From contig NZ_LMCF01000103.1 in the NCBI RefSeq assembly GCF_001623075.1, forward strand, positions 1 through 47,001: a DNA stretch of 47,001 nucleotides. Direction: 5' to 3'. A model generated the notes under the pieces. That model was not told the origin of the DNA. It saw only the letters and a program-made list of their open reading frames with translations, and made no database searches. Both the position numbers and the translations under genes were made by a program. Positions 7,494-14,237 of this stretch are shown here, piece after piece; within the stretch, counting starts at the first letter, position 1, and each line of letters starts with the position of its first letter. This DNA is from Pseudovibrio sp. Ad37. GTDB lineage: Bacteria > Pseudomonadota > Alphaproteobacteria > Rhizobiales > Stappiaceae.

Positions 7494-8597
7494 CTAGAAA
7501 AAGAAGCCCGGAAGATCCGGTTGAGCCGCCTCATCTGGTTGCACAATGTGCATCTTATGAAGGTAGCTATCTTGAGCATCCGGTTTAGGAGTGACCTCCT
7601 CTTTTTGGCTGTCTGTTGCCTCAGCAACAAACTTTTCAAAATCCAAAGCAATGTCATTTTCAACTTGAGTTGGCTGCTGAATTTCAGCGGCTGGCTCAAG
7701 CGGAGACACTTCAGGATCTGATTTTTCTTCATCTGCATCTTGTTCAGAAGAAACTTGGCAACTCTCGCAATAAGCTTGAATTTTATCACTATCTGCCAAG
7801 ATGGAGATGATTGAGTTCACCTTTGCAAAGTTCTCGCCTCCAAGGTTCGAACCCTTCTTTTTACCGGAAGCGCGATCGTAAGCAGCGATAACTTCATCCA
7901 GTAGATTGAGTAGAACCCGGAGTTTCCCGTTCAAGAAAACAAGACCGGCAACTTTGTCTCGAATTTTGATGATGGTCCTCTTTGAGGTTTTATGAACTTC
8001 TGTTTTACCTGACAGGTTCTTGTCATAGAACAAGCCAGCATCACGAACGACTTCGGAAAACAAGTCCTCTCCGAGCCCTGCTACCTTAGCCTCCATCTTG
8101 CGATGAGACGCATCATTTTCAGTACCCGTGACCTTGAAGATATTGAACTCGAACTCGATCCGGTTTTTCACATTCTCTAGTGAAAGAACGCCCTTTCGAA
8201 TTATGTCTTCATATCCAGGATTCTCAAGAATCCATGCTTCTACATCTTGATTGTAAGATGTGAGCAGCTTCTCTTTCTCTGAATAAAAGTTTCTTTTTAT
8301 CTGCTCCAAATCGCGCAGAACATCATTTTCTCTTCCCGCAGGAATGGCAAAGCCATTCAGGAATGGAATTCCGAAACTTGCCAAATAGCGATTTGCTTCT
8401 GTTTTCAATTTGGAAAAGCAAGACAACCTAGATGGGTCAAAAATCTTCTTTTGACCAAGCATTGCAATCTTCTCGGGAGGCAGTTGCCCACCATCTCCAA
8501 GTTGCACGTCGTCGGCTCGTAGTTTTACCTGTCCTGTCCAGATCTTAAAATCTGCGCTAACAACAGAAATGTTTTTAAGAATTTGAACGTCACTCAT
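7494..8597 (-). CDS. DUF3150-family protein
   Basis: This 367-residue protein resembles the DUF3150 family found in ICEs, plasmids and phages beside recT/exonuclease and CobS/CobT-like genes. Features seen: an N-terminal strand-rich region with KIWTGQVKLRADDVQLGDG, the family-like segment TEANRYLASFGIPFLNGFAI, then long amphipathic helices (about 95-270) of coiled-coil character and an acidic, low-complexity tail. No enzymatic motif is visible. The function is unknown; the family's constant neighbours suggest a role with the AAA+/VWA pair or in recombination. ATG 8597 is chosen with GGAG six bases upstream; an ATG four codons earlier overlaps that site. It has its own leader and begins a second transcription segment within the DNA-metabolism block. 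Confidence 0.7.
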   Translation of the reverse strand: MSDVQILKNISVVSADFKIWTGQVKLRADDVQLGDGGQLPPEKIAMLGQKKIFDPSRLSCFSKLKTEANRYLASFGIPFLNGFAIPAGRENDVLRDLEQIKRNFYSEKEKLLTSYNQDVEAWILENPGYEDIIRKGVLSLENVKNRIEFEFNIFKVTGTENDASHRKMEAKVAGLGEDLFSEVVRDAGLFYDKNLSGKTEVHKTSKRTIIKIRDKVAGLVFLNGKLRVLLNLLDEVIAAYDRASGKKKGSNLGGENFAKVNSIISILADSDKIQAYCESCQVSSEQDADEEKSDPEVSPLEPAAEIQQPTQVENDIALDFEKFVAEATDSQKEEVTPKPDAQDSYLHKMHIVQPDEAAQPDLPGFFF

Positions 8598-8793
8598 GGT
8601 GTGCTCCATAAAAAAAAGGACACACCAGCCCTTAGGGCATGATGTACCCTAAGGTTTCAGTTTGTTTCAACGCTGTTCATTAAAGAGCCCAGCTAGCTCT
8701 GCTCAGCGATGCATTTCTGCATTGCTAAACCTGCTTTCCGATAAACAATCCGCTTATGGGAAAGCAGGCAAGGGGAACCCCCTCGTCTGCTTC
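8598..8793 (-). promoter_or_regulatory. Structured leader copy 4 with attenuator, extended form
   Basis: This fills the gap between the exonuclease gene and the DUF3150 gene. Reading minus: GAAGCAGAC, a 10-bp stem (CCTGCTTTCC/GGAAAGCAGG), a stem AGCAATGCA/TGCATCGCT, then AGAGCTAGCTGGGCTCT (8684-8700), which folds as AGAGC/GCTCT. Next comes the core: CCTTAGGG pairs with CCCTAAGG (8630-8654), or alternatively GCCC pairs with the following GGGC in a longer hairpin ending in eight T. A last hairpin at 8599-8625 covers the GGAG of the gene. The 5' part is shared with copy 1 at 12084-12253. Confidence 0.75.
8610..8650 (-). terminator. Attenuator terminator inside leader copy 4
   Basis: On the minus strand, GGGTACATCA-T-GCCC, a TAA loop, then GGGC-TGGTGTGTCC pair over about 13 bp with one bulge, and are followed directly by TTTTTTTT. 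The alternative hairpin CCTTAGGG/CCCTAAGG uses the same bases and would act as an antiterminator. The terminator lies 13 bases before the start codon of the DUF3150 gene. Confidence 0.7.
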
Positions 8794-8810
8794 TTTGCCG
8801 CTACGATACG

Positions 8811-9740
8811 CTAAAAATAGCCTTGCGCAATCTTTGTATTGGCATTTTTGATTGGCTCCAACACCTTTGCATCTGCAATGTTTCTTGGCTCCAGTTCCTT
8901 TGTAAGGGTGACCCGATATCTTTGGCTGCCCTCCACGGTATACTGAGTGAACAGAATCCCAGCATACTCGCCGGATCTGTATTCCCCTTGCAACCGCTTG
9001 AAAGTGTCCAGGTGTGGTTCCTGAAGACTTTTTAGACGTTCAAATTCAGCACGGGCTTCATCTATTTTTCGCTGATGTTCCCGATACTGTGTTGCAGCAA
9101 ACACCCAACTTGACGCATCATTTCCCCGAGGAAGATATTTGTCTCGTTGTGGATCTTGAGCTGGTTCAATATTCTCCACGACTTCATACCAAAATTTTTT
9201 GGCTTCGGCCATAAGTTCGAAAATGAACTGCTCATCTCGCTGAACGATGAACTCTTTTAACTGACCTTCGAAAAAGAAAACCAGATACCCATGAGAAGCG
9301 CCTGTAACATAGATTTGCTGGTGAACCTGGCAGACATATATTTGATATGCTAGCGACTGCTCACCTTGGTCCAAAACCTCTTTCCAGACGGCCTCGCTCG
9401 GGCACTTAGTTTCCACTGGACAGCCCGTAAGGCTCAGACCGTCCAATGATGCTTTAATGAGATGCGTTTCTTCGCTTTCAACACATAATGGGATAGCCAT
9501 CTCGTTGTGCTTCTGCTCCCAAAGGCGCCTCGCTTTATCTTCGTTCTCCTTGCCCTTTCGAACAAGTGGATTCATAGAGAGATCAACCGCAGTGGCAAAC
9601 CCTGTCTTTTCTGCCCAAAGCCGCCATCGCGTCTTGTAAGGAGATTTGGCCATTAAGATCGGAGCATCAGAGGCAGATAACCCCTGACGCCGCCATTCAA
9701 GCCAATCCTCCCCCTCTTGGAGAAGATCAATTACTCTCAT
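8811..9740 (-). CDS. exo: YqaJ/lambda-Exo-type recombination exonuclease
   Basis: The 309-residue protein opens with WLEWRRQGLSASDAPILMAK, the start typical of YqaJ viral recombinases. The nuclease core has KGKENEDKARRLWE, IKASLDGL (catalytic Asp) and PVETKCPS (Glu-x-Lys), the D...ExK pattern of the PD-(D/E)XK fold, then a Gln/Tyr-rich helix (AYQIYVCQVHQQIYVTGA). It would degrade the 5' strand at double-strand ends so that the adjacent RecT/Bet protein can load. Its ATG overlaps the end of that gene by 4 bases (ATGA), a sign of translational coupling. SXT/R391 and IncA/C elements carry an equivalent bet-exo pair. The C-terminal 90 residues are helical with no recognised motif. Confidence 0.88.
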   Translation of the reverse strand: MRVIDLLQEGEDWLEWRRQGLSASDAPILMAKSPYKTRWRLWAEKTGFATAVDLSMNPLVRKGKENEDKARRLWEQKHNEMAIPLCVESEETHLIKASLDGLSLTGCPVETKCPSEAVWKEVLDQGEQSLAYQIYVCQVHQQIYVTGASHGYLVFFFEGQLKEFIVQRDEQFIFELMAEAKKFWYEVVENIEPAQDPQRDKYLPRGNDASSWVFAATQYREHQRKIDEARAEFERLKSLQEPHLDTFKRLQGEYRSGEYAGILFTQYTVEGSQRYRVTLTKELEPRNIADAKVLEPIKNANTKIAQGYF

Positions 9741-10738
9741 GGAATTACTCCAAATGTGGCCTCGCTTTGAGTAGAGCTGCTGATCACATTGAGGTCTTGT
9801 GAGACTTCAACGGGAACATCGTTCTCCTCAGTTGAGACATCGGGAGTGGCACTCTCAGTACCGTCCGCTTTTAGTGGTTGATACTGTTCCTGGACAGGAG
9901 GGGAACTTTCACATTCCGCTTTTGCCTCCTGAGCCATTTGCAATGCAAATTGTAGATCATCCCCCTCAGGAATACTTTTTCTGAGGTACTGCTCAACAAA
10001 CATCCAAGCGTTCAACTCTTTCGCTCGCTGGACGAGAGGGTCTACAATAGCTTTGACTTTCTCCCGATTCACATGAAGTGGGATAGCAGAAAAGGTCTGT
10101 TCGATCTGCTTTGGGGCCGGAGCCTCAACTGCAGGCGAACTCTTCACGTCAGAGACCGGTTGCAGATCTTGCTGATGATAGATACCAGAAACTCCGAATG
10201 CTAGACGCGCCGTTTGCACAAACGCCTGCATACGCAATCTTCTATTTGGTAACTTTTGCCAAGATCCTAGATCATGGCTCGCATCCTGAGGGTTTACAGC
10301 AGCGTCTTGATAGTTCTCGCGAAAGAACTCTCTCACCACCGTAGGATATCCACGATCCTTTCGGTGAATTGCGCATTCAATCCATTCGTACACTTCTTGA
10401 CCGGTGTGTCGCTCGTTGACCTTGTCATCCGAGTAAACAAAGGCTTCGCCGTTGTATTCAGGGTGACGGTTTACGATACGAACCCACCCATCATAAGTAA
10501 GCAATGGAATGACTTTTCCTTCAGGTGTCCGAGATGCATAAAATTCACGAAGAAACGGATCAATGTCATATCGCTCAGCCACTGTGAGTAGCGAAACAAT
10601 TTCTTCAACACTGATGTTTCCTTTTAAATTCGCAAGCACGATTTTCCTAAATGCAGCCAGGTATACATCCGTCGTCATCTTCAGCTTTTGTGCTAGTGAT
10701 TGGGTTAGGTTCAATTGCTCAAGGTTGATTTGAGACAT
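9737..10738 (-). CDS. bet: RecT/Bet-family single-strand annealing protein
   Basis: The 333-residue protein matches phage recombination protein Bet/RecT: AERYDIDPFLREFYASRTP, VIPLLTYDGWVRIVNRHPEY, then WIECAIHRKDRGYPTVVREF and a late RLRMQAFVQTARLAFGVSG segment. It anneals complementary strands and partners the exonuclease encoded directly downstream with a 4-base overlap. The last 110 residues, after the core, are acidic and low in complexity, longer than in lambda Bet (261 residues), and may bind SSB or the exonuclease. ATG 10738 is chosen because AAAGGA lies eight bases upstream; an in-frame start at 10789 would lie inside the leader structure. In a conjugative element this pair would promote recombination with related elements. 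Confidence 0.88.
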   Translation of the reverse strand: MSQINLEQLNLTQSLAQKLKMTTDVYLAAFRKIVLANLKGNISVEEIVSLLTVAERYDIDPFLREFYASRTPEGKVIPLLTYDGWVRIVNRHPEYNGEAFVYSDDKVNERHTGQEVYEWIECAIHRKDRGYPTVVREFFRENYQDAAVNPQDASHDLGSWQKLPNRRLRMQAFVQTARLAFGVSGIYHQQDLQPVSDVKSSPAVEAPAPKQIEQTFSAIPLHVNREKVKAIVDPLVQRAKELNAWMFVEQYLRKSIPEGDDLQFALQMAQEAKAECESSPPVQEQYQPLKADGTESATPDVSTEENDVPVEVSQDLNVISSSTQSEATFGVIP

Positions 10739-10799
10739 TTTCGTGTCCTTTAAATTATGGGCACGCCCCTTGATGGGGCAGCGCCCCATAGGGTTGATG
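10739..10799 (-). promoter_or_regulatory. Structured leader copy 3, before bet
   Basis: On the minus strand CAACCCT is followed by ATGGGGC-GCT-GCCCCAT. The same GCCCC can pair with a second GGGGC (GCCCC-ATCAA-GGGGC), so the two are exclusive. The last hairpin CGTGCCC...GGACACG (10742-10765) covers the AAAGGA Shine-Dalgarno of bet and shares bases with the second hairpin's 3' side. Confidence 0.75.
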
Positions 10800-10811
10800 T
10801 TCAGTTCAAAC

Positions 10812-11774
10812 TTACCAGCTCACTCCAAACGTATCTTTGGTGAGTTGCTCCACCGCCAAGACTTCCGATGGGCTACAACGGCGCAGGAATGAATTTTGCA
10901 ATGCGTATCGAACCGCATTATCTGATGCCTGGTAAACACTCATGAGATTTGCCCACCGACACAAACTACGGGTAGACATTGTCACCGAAAGTGCACCACC
11001 GTTACCATCTTCTCCAACAAACGAACGTCGGATGTCATTGGCAACTTTGATCATGCACGTCAGGATGCTTTCCGGAATTGTCGGAGCAATTCCTTTCAAC
11101 ACCTCAAGCTCATCTTCTGGTTCAGGATATTGAACCACTGTGAACCGATATCGATCCATTGAAGCGATGTCTTGTTGTTGCACGCTTTGATAAAGCCCCG
11201 TCACATCTCCATTCCCGACGGAATTGCCCGTGGCTATGAAACGGAAATTTGGATGAGGCTTGATCACCTCACCGCCATTTTGCTCCAAAACAAGCGGGCG
11301 TCCTTCAAGCACGTCATTAAGACCGGTGAGCTCTGAAGGGTCAATGCGATCAATCTCATTGAGCAGGCAGATATGACCTTCCATCATGGCTTTCGCCAAA
11401 GGGCCATATTGGAACTGCATGCTGGGCGTTTCGCCTGGAGTCGATGAAACAAGCTTGTAATGGCCTGTTAGGTCAGTGAACTCCATTCTTCCTCGCCCTG
11501 TCAAAGACTGTATCGGCCAATTTAGGCGACCAGCAATCTCACAAATCAGTGAGGTTTTGCCTGACCCAGTTGGGCCGGAAACATTCAGAGCATCTCCCAT
11601 TGGGTTGTTCAGAAAGGCCAAAACTTCGCGCAATGGCTCCCTGCGAAACACATAGGATGAGTTGATACTCGGAATGAATGGATTGTCTGAAGGAGCTAAT
11701 CCCATAGTGGTAATTGCTTCGGGAACACCTTCTTGAGCGAAGGTTTTAGCGATTGAGTAGCTTTGAATGTCCAT
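10812..11774 (-). CDS. MoxR/CobS-type AAA+ ATPase
   Basis: The 320-residue protein has Walker A GPTGSGKT at 67-74, Walker B LLNEID at 137-142 (Asn-Glu, as in some MoxR/CobS proteins), a sensor-1 region FRFIATGNSVGNG, and MDRYRFTVVQYP with the arginine expected after it. MoxR/CobS ATPases act as hexameric chaperones together with a VWA protein; the CobT-like partner is encoded in the same direction at 5657-7423. ATG 11774 is chosen because GGAG lies seven bases upstream, whereas ATG 11780 is too close to it. The gene lies directly before bet, and has its own structured leader. SXT-type ICEs carry a comparable cobS-like gene in the same block. Confidence 0.87.
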   Translation of the reverse strand: MDIQSYSIAKTFAQEGVPEAITTMGLAPSDNPFIPSINSSYVFRREPLREVLAFLNNPMGDALNVSGPTGSGKTSLICEIAGRLNWPIQSLTGRGRMEFTDLTGHYKLVSSTPGETPSMQFQYGPLAKAMMEGHICLLNEIDRIDPSELTGLNDVLEGRPLVLEQNGGEVIKPHPNFRFIATGNSVGNGDVTGLYQSVQQQDIASMDRYRFTVVQYPEPEDELEVLKGIAPTIPESILTCMIKVANDIRRSFVGEDGNGGALSVTMSTRSLCRWANLMSVYQASDNAVRYALQNSFLRRCSPSEVLAVEQLTKDTFGVSW

Positions 11775-11836
11775 GGTCATTCTCCGATTGGAGAGCGCAC
11801 CACACCCGCTGGGTGTGATGCGCCCAGAGGGTTGAT
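11775..11836 (-). promoter_or_regulatory. Structured leader copy 2, before AAA+ ATPase gene
   Basis: On the minus strand CAACCCTCTGGG leads into a 13-bp hairpin GCGCATCACACCC-AGC-GGGTGTGGTGCGC with one wobble. CTGGG can instead pair with CCCAG. A final hairpin TCTCC-AATC-GGAGA (11781-11794) sequesters the Shine-Dalgarno of the ATG at 11774. Confidence 0.75.
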
Positions 11837-11860
11837 AAAAAGATTGTCAGATAACTCAGA

Positions 11861-12043
11861 TTAGTTGGACTGAGTTTCAGTGATTAGAGTTGGATAGAAA
11901 GGGTGCATGTGATTATTGCTGAAGGTTGGCGTATCGCCGGTCACGCAACATTTCTTTGTAAATTGAGCACGCAGATGAACACCCACGAGCAGTAGAATTG
12001 TCAGACCGATCAAGATCTGAGCAGAAAGTAGAAAAGAGGTCAT
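11861..12043 (-). CDS. Small single-span membrane protein, 60 residues
   Basis: ATG 12043 is preceded by AGGAGGG at a good distance. The product has one hydrophobic segment (residues 4-23, LLSAQILIGLTILLLVGVHL) and a short Cys-Cys-containing hydrophilic tail. It has no match I recognise. A 13-codon reading frame ends at the start codon as TGATG, so translation is probably coupled. It is the first gene of the minus-strand DNA-metabolism block, downstream of the extended leader. A frame extended to 12205 would run through the leader RNA and is not credible. Confidence 0.55.
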   Translation of the reverse strand: MTSFLLSAQILIGLTILLLVGVHLRAQFTKKCCVTGDTPTFSNNHMHPFYPTLITETQSN

Positions 12044-12084
12044 CAAATGCCCTCCTGCAGAATGAAAGTGATTTTGAAAGTCAT
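12043..12084 (-). CDS. 13-codon upstream reading frame (possible leader peptide)
   Basis: ATG 12084 follows GAGGAAG, a good Shine-Dalgarno that is itself part of a hairpin (CGCTTC/GAAGCG). The peptide reads MTFKITFILQEGI, and its stop overlaps the next ATG as TGATG. The Shine-Dalgarno of the downstream membrane protein lies inside this frame. It may couple the leader structure to translation of that gene; no amino-acid run of attenuator type is present. Confidence 0.5.
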   Translation of the reverse strand: MTFKITFILQEGI

Positions 12085-12253
12085 TTCGCTTCCTCGTTTT
12101 GAGAGAGAAGCGCATGTCTCCAGAAAGGGCATACGCCCCTCTGGGTTGATGTGCTGTTTGTTTGCAGAGCCCAGCTAGCTCTTCAAGGCGATGCAATCGC
12201 ATCACCTAAACTCTATCCACGCAGCGCATAGCATACCCTTGGAGGTCTGCTTC
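12084..12253 (-). promoter_or_regulatory. Structured leader copy 1, extended form
   Basis: Reading minus: GAAGCAGAC, a short stem (CTAT.../ATAG), stem GGTGATGC-GATT-GCATCGCC, then AGAGCTAGCTGGGCTCT (12166-12182), identical over 17 nt to copy 4. Next is the core CAACCCAGAGGGGCGTATGCCC..TCTGG, where AGGGGC/GCCCT competes with GCGTATG/CATGCGC. The last hairpin, 12087-12112, covers GAGGAAG before the 13-codon frame. It lies at the promoter end of the minus-strand block. Confidence 0.75.
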
Positions 12254-12296
12254 GGGAGGAATTGCTATGGGAGTTTTAAAACTGAGATGCTGTTCG

Positions 12297-12311
12297 ACGG
12301 TCAGCTACCGT
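12297..12311. promoter_or_regulatory. Inverted repeat ACGGT-N5-ACCGT in divergent intergenic region
   Basis: The region 12254-12437 separates the minus-strand DNA-metabolism block from the plus-strand gene at 12438 and must hold promoters for both. ACGGTCAGCTACCGT is a 5-bp perfect inverted repeat, a possible small operator. A second hairpin-like repeat lies at about 12365-12402. I see no convincing -35/-10 pair by eye. Confidence 0.3.
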
Positions 12312-12437
12312 TGATAAAACAGTACACAATTTCAGTAGATTTGCAACGGAAAATCAAAATGTGCGTTTAGCTTCGCTCACCACCCAGTGATGAGCGCTAA
12401 CTTCACAATCGAAGTTCATTTGTTACTGGAGCAAACA

Positions 12438-13151
12438 ATGACTGAGACCCTTGAGCAAAACAGCCCTTCCACCGAAGACCGCGCACCGCGAAACACAACA
12501 CGGCCAAACCAAAAGCCTCAAAGCCGCCCAACTATTACAAAGGTTTTGAGCTTGAACACGATCCACGCACAACGTGTTGCAAGGCGCGTCAGCCGGAAAA
12601 TGAGTCAGGCCTGCTATACGGTACAGGTACACCTTCCAAATATCGCCGGTCGTCACGAAGAACTTGCCCCCTCTTTGGGCGAATTCTCTAAGCTTCTCAT
12701 AGAGCCATTGGAGGAATTTGACAAAGCTATCAATGATGAAATTGAGCGTTTTGAAAAGCTGAAGAGCGATAACGCTATCGCTGAAAACGTGGACTACTCG
12801 GACCCAGAACAACTCCAGCTTGGTATTACCTCTCCAGGAATGATGATGTTTTCTACCCTGCTACTCAAACTGGATAGCCTGGTCTCCATTATCGACACGC
12901 TTTGGATGTCTGGCGTTTTCGATCCCAACCAGCGTTCCAAAGCAAATTATGAATGGCAGCAGCGCCTCTTAAAGGTTAGCAATCGCGTAATTGCCCTCGG
13001 CGGTACGACCAACAAGAAGCTGAATGACGTTACAGCGAGCGCGCCTGAAAATGAATTGGAGGGCAAAGACCCTGCAGCTGAAAGCATGCCCGATCCAACC
13101 GAAGAAGAAGACGAAGATGAACCAGAGCAGCCTCAAAAAGAAGTAGCCTAA
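12438..13151 (+). CDS. Unknown 237-residue conjugative-element protein
   Basis: I do not recognise this protein with confidence. Residues 1-40 are polar and low-complexity. A helical core follows, beginning HAQRVARRVSRKM and including GEFSKLLIEPLEEFDKAIND and LLLKLDSLVSIIDTLWMSGV. The tail from about residue 205 is strongly acidic. The core vaguely recalls DUF1845/AcaB-type proteins of ICEs, but I would not assign that. ATG 12438 is supported by GGAG seven bases upstream; the frame also opens at 12387 with no ribosome site. A strong terminator at 13198-13224 closes it, so it is a single-gene transcript facing away from the DNA-metabolism block. Charge and position suggest a nucleic-acid or SSB-tail-like interaction role, which is inference only. 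Confidence 0.7.
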   Translation: MTETLEQNSPSTEDRAPRNTTRPNQKPQSRPTITKVLSLNTIHAQRVARRVSRKMSQACYTVQVHLPNIAGRHEELAPSLGEFSKLLIEPLEEFDKAINDEIERFEKLKSDNAIAENVDYSDPEQLQLGITSPGMMMFSTLLLKLDSLVSIIDTLWMSGVFDPNQRSKANYEWQQRLLKVSNRVIALGGTTNKKLNDVTASAPENELEGKDPAAESMPDPTEEEDEDEPEQPQKEVA

Positions 13152-13197
13152 TCGCTACGCCCTTCTCTCCTAAGAAGAAGATCCCCTCCCTAAACTT

Positions 13198-13224
13198 ACC
13201 CGCTTTCGAAGCGGGTATTTTTTT
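13198..13224 (+). terminator. Intrinsic terminator after the gene ending at 13151
   Basis: The palindrome ACCCGCTTTCGAAGCGGGT forms a perfect stem and is followed by a T-rich run (ATTTTTTT) on the plus strand. Confidence 0.85.
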
Positions 13225-13237
13225 GTGCACATTTACA

Positions 13238-13277
13238 CCCTTTAAGGGAGTTTTGGTTTTACTAATCCCTTTAGGGG
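13238..13277 (+). promoter_or_regulatory. Paired CCCTTTA(A)GGG boxes upstream of the methyltransferase-helicase operon
   Basis: CCCTTTAAGGGAG at 13238 and CCCTTTAGGGGAG at 13267 are near-identical palindromic boxes 29 bp apart, just before an AT-rich TATATATAACTC stretch that could hold the -10. The spacing is close to three helical turns, as expected for two regulator dimers bound on one DNA face. The operon start codon is at 13341. Confidence 0.5.
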
Positions 13278-13340
13278 AGTATATATAACTCTAACGACGG
13301 CACTGGTACTGCCATTCTTGATTTTTCAGCGGGGAACAAA

Positions 13341-14237
13341 ATGAACTGTCAGCCGAACCTTTTTCATGATGACGAACAGAAAGTAACCCATGGTGCATTG
13401 GCTTTAGAAAAAGAGCTGATCGAACTATTGGAAGACTTTGCAACGAAATACGAAGCATACGAGCTGGCGGGCGTATTCCTTGGTAAATATCTACGCACTG
13501 AGTCCTTAAATCCTGAACAATCAGTCCAAACAGTTGTCAATAGCTGGATCAAAACCAAATGCGATCAGGCGACTCGTCAGGTTCAGCAAAAACACCACTT
13601 GATAATCGAACCATCCAGCTTGCCGGAAGATCTACAATCGCTGGTATTTCGAGGTCGTAGAAACTCGTTTGAAATAGATGCGAGAATGAAGGCTGTTCTA
13701 AGCACTTCAATTTACGAAGCACCTGTAAGAGAAGTGGTACAATGTGCGCTTCTACGATACGACGCTCAAGCTCTGTTTCACGCATTGGAGAAAGCAAAAA
13801 CAGAACTTGGCAAAACAAGTATGGAGGATGCCGCCCACAAGCTTTCAAAAGAGTTTCGTTTAAACACCAATTATAGCCGTACAAGTCCTTTGCAGATTAA
13901 ACGTCAGAAAGGGCGCTACATCATTGAAAGCTATTTCATTTATGAACACCACAGGAATTGGACAGAGTATCGAGATCTCGTTGCACCGGCCAATACGTTC
14001 GAATTAGAAACAGGCATTGAAGGGTTTCTTTCCTGCTTTAAAAGCTTGTTCGAGGCCTGCTATGCCACGAGTAACAATTTCGAGAGCCGGACCAAGTTCA
14101 ATGTAGGTTCTGATGTTGAAGCCGTGGTATACAAAGAAAAAATCAAGTATCACCTTTCCCCTTCAGCCTTCGAAGCTCTCATCTCATTTCTCACCGATCA
14201 TTGTCCTGACACTCTGCGCGAACTGGAGGTGGAGTAA
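13341..14237 (+). CDS. Unknown 298-residue protein, first gene of methyltransferase-helicase operon
   Basis: No family is recognised. The protein is soluble and mixed alpha/beta, without signal peptide or membrane segment. The N-terminal 90 residues are helical and acidic; the middle has a basic patch with FRGRRNSFEIDARMK; near residue 190 is a Gln-Ile-Lys-Arg-Gln-Lys-Gly-Arg cluster that could contact nucleic acid. The start is supported by the GGGG-type site in CAGCGGGGAACAAA before ATG 13341. Its stop overlaps the next start (TAATGA region), and that gene in turn overlaps the methyltransferase-helicase gene, so the three products are probably made together. A specificity or accessory subunit of the large enzyme is a reasonable guess from position. 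Confidence 0.7.
   Translation: MNCQPNLFHDDEQKVTHGALALEKELIELLEDFATKYEAYELAGVFLGKYLRTESLNPEQSVQTVVNSWIKTKCDQATRQVQQKHHLIIEPSSLPEDLQSLVFRGRRNSFEIDARMKAVLSTSIYEAPVREVVQCALLRYDAQALFHALEKAKTELGKTSMEDAAHKLSKEFRLNTNYSRTSPLQIKRQKGRYIIESYFIYEHHRNWTEYRDLVAPANTFELETGIEGFLSCFKSLFEACYATSNNFESRTKFNVGSDVEAVVYKEKIKYHLSPSAFEALISFLTDHCPDTLRELEVE

Noticed and set aside
5657-11774. Cobalamin cobaltochelatase (CobS/CobT) function
   Set aside because: No cobalamin pathway genes are present and ICE homologues of this pair sit with recombination genes; only the fold is shared.
12044-12205. N-terminal extension of the small membrane protein to 12205
   Set aside because: The extension runs through the conserved leader hairpins and lacks a ribosome site, while ATG 12043 has AGGAGGG upstream.
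13238-13277. CCCTTTAAGGG boxes taken as another copy of the leader RNA family
   Set aside because: They lie on the plus strand at a promoter, repeat as DNA boxes 29 bp apart, and no Shine-Dalgarno-covering hairpin follows.
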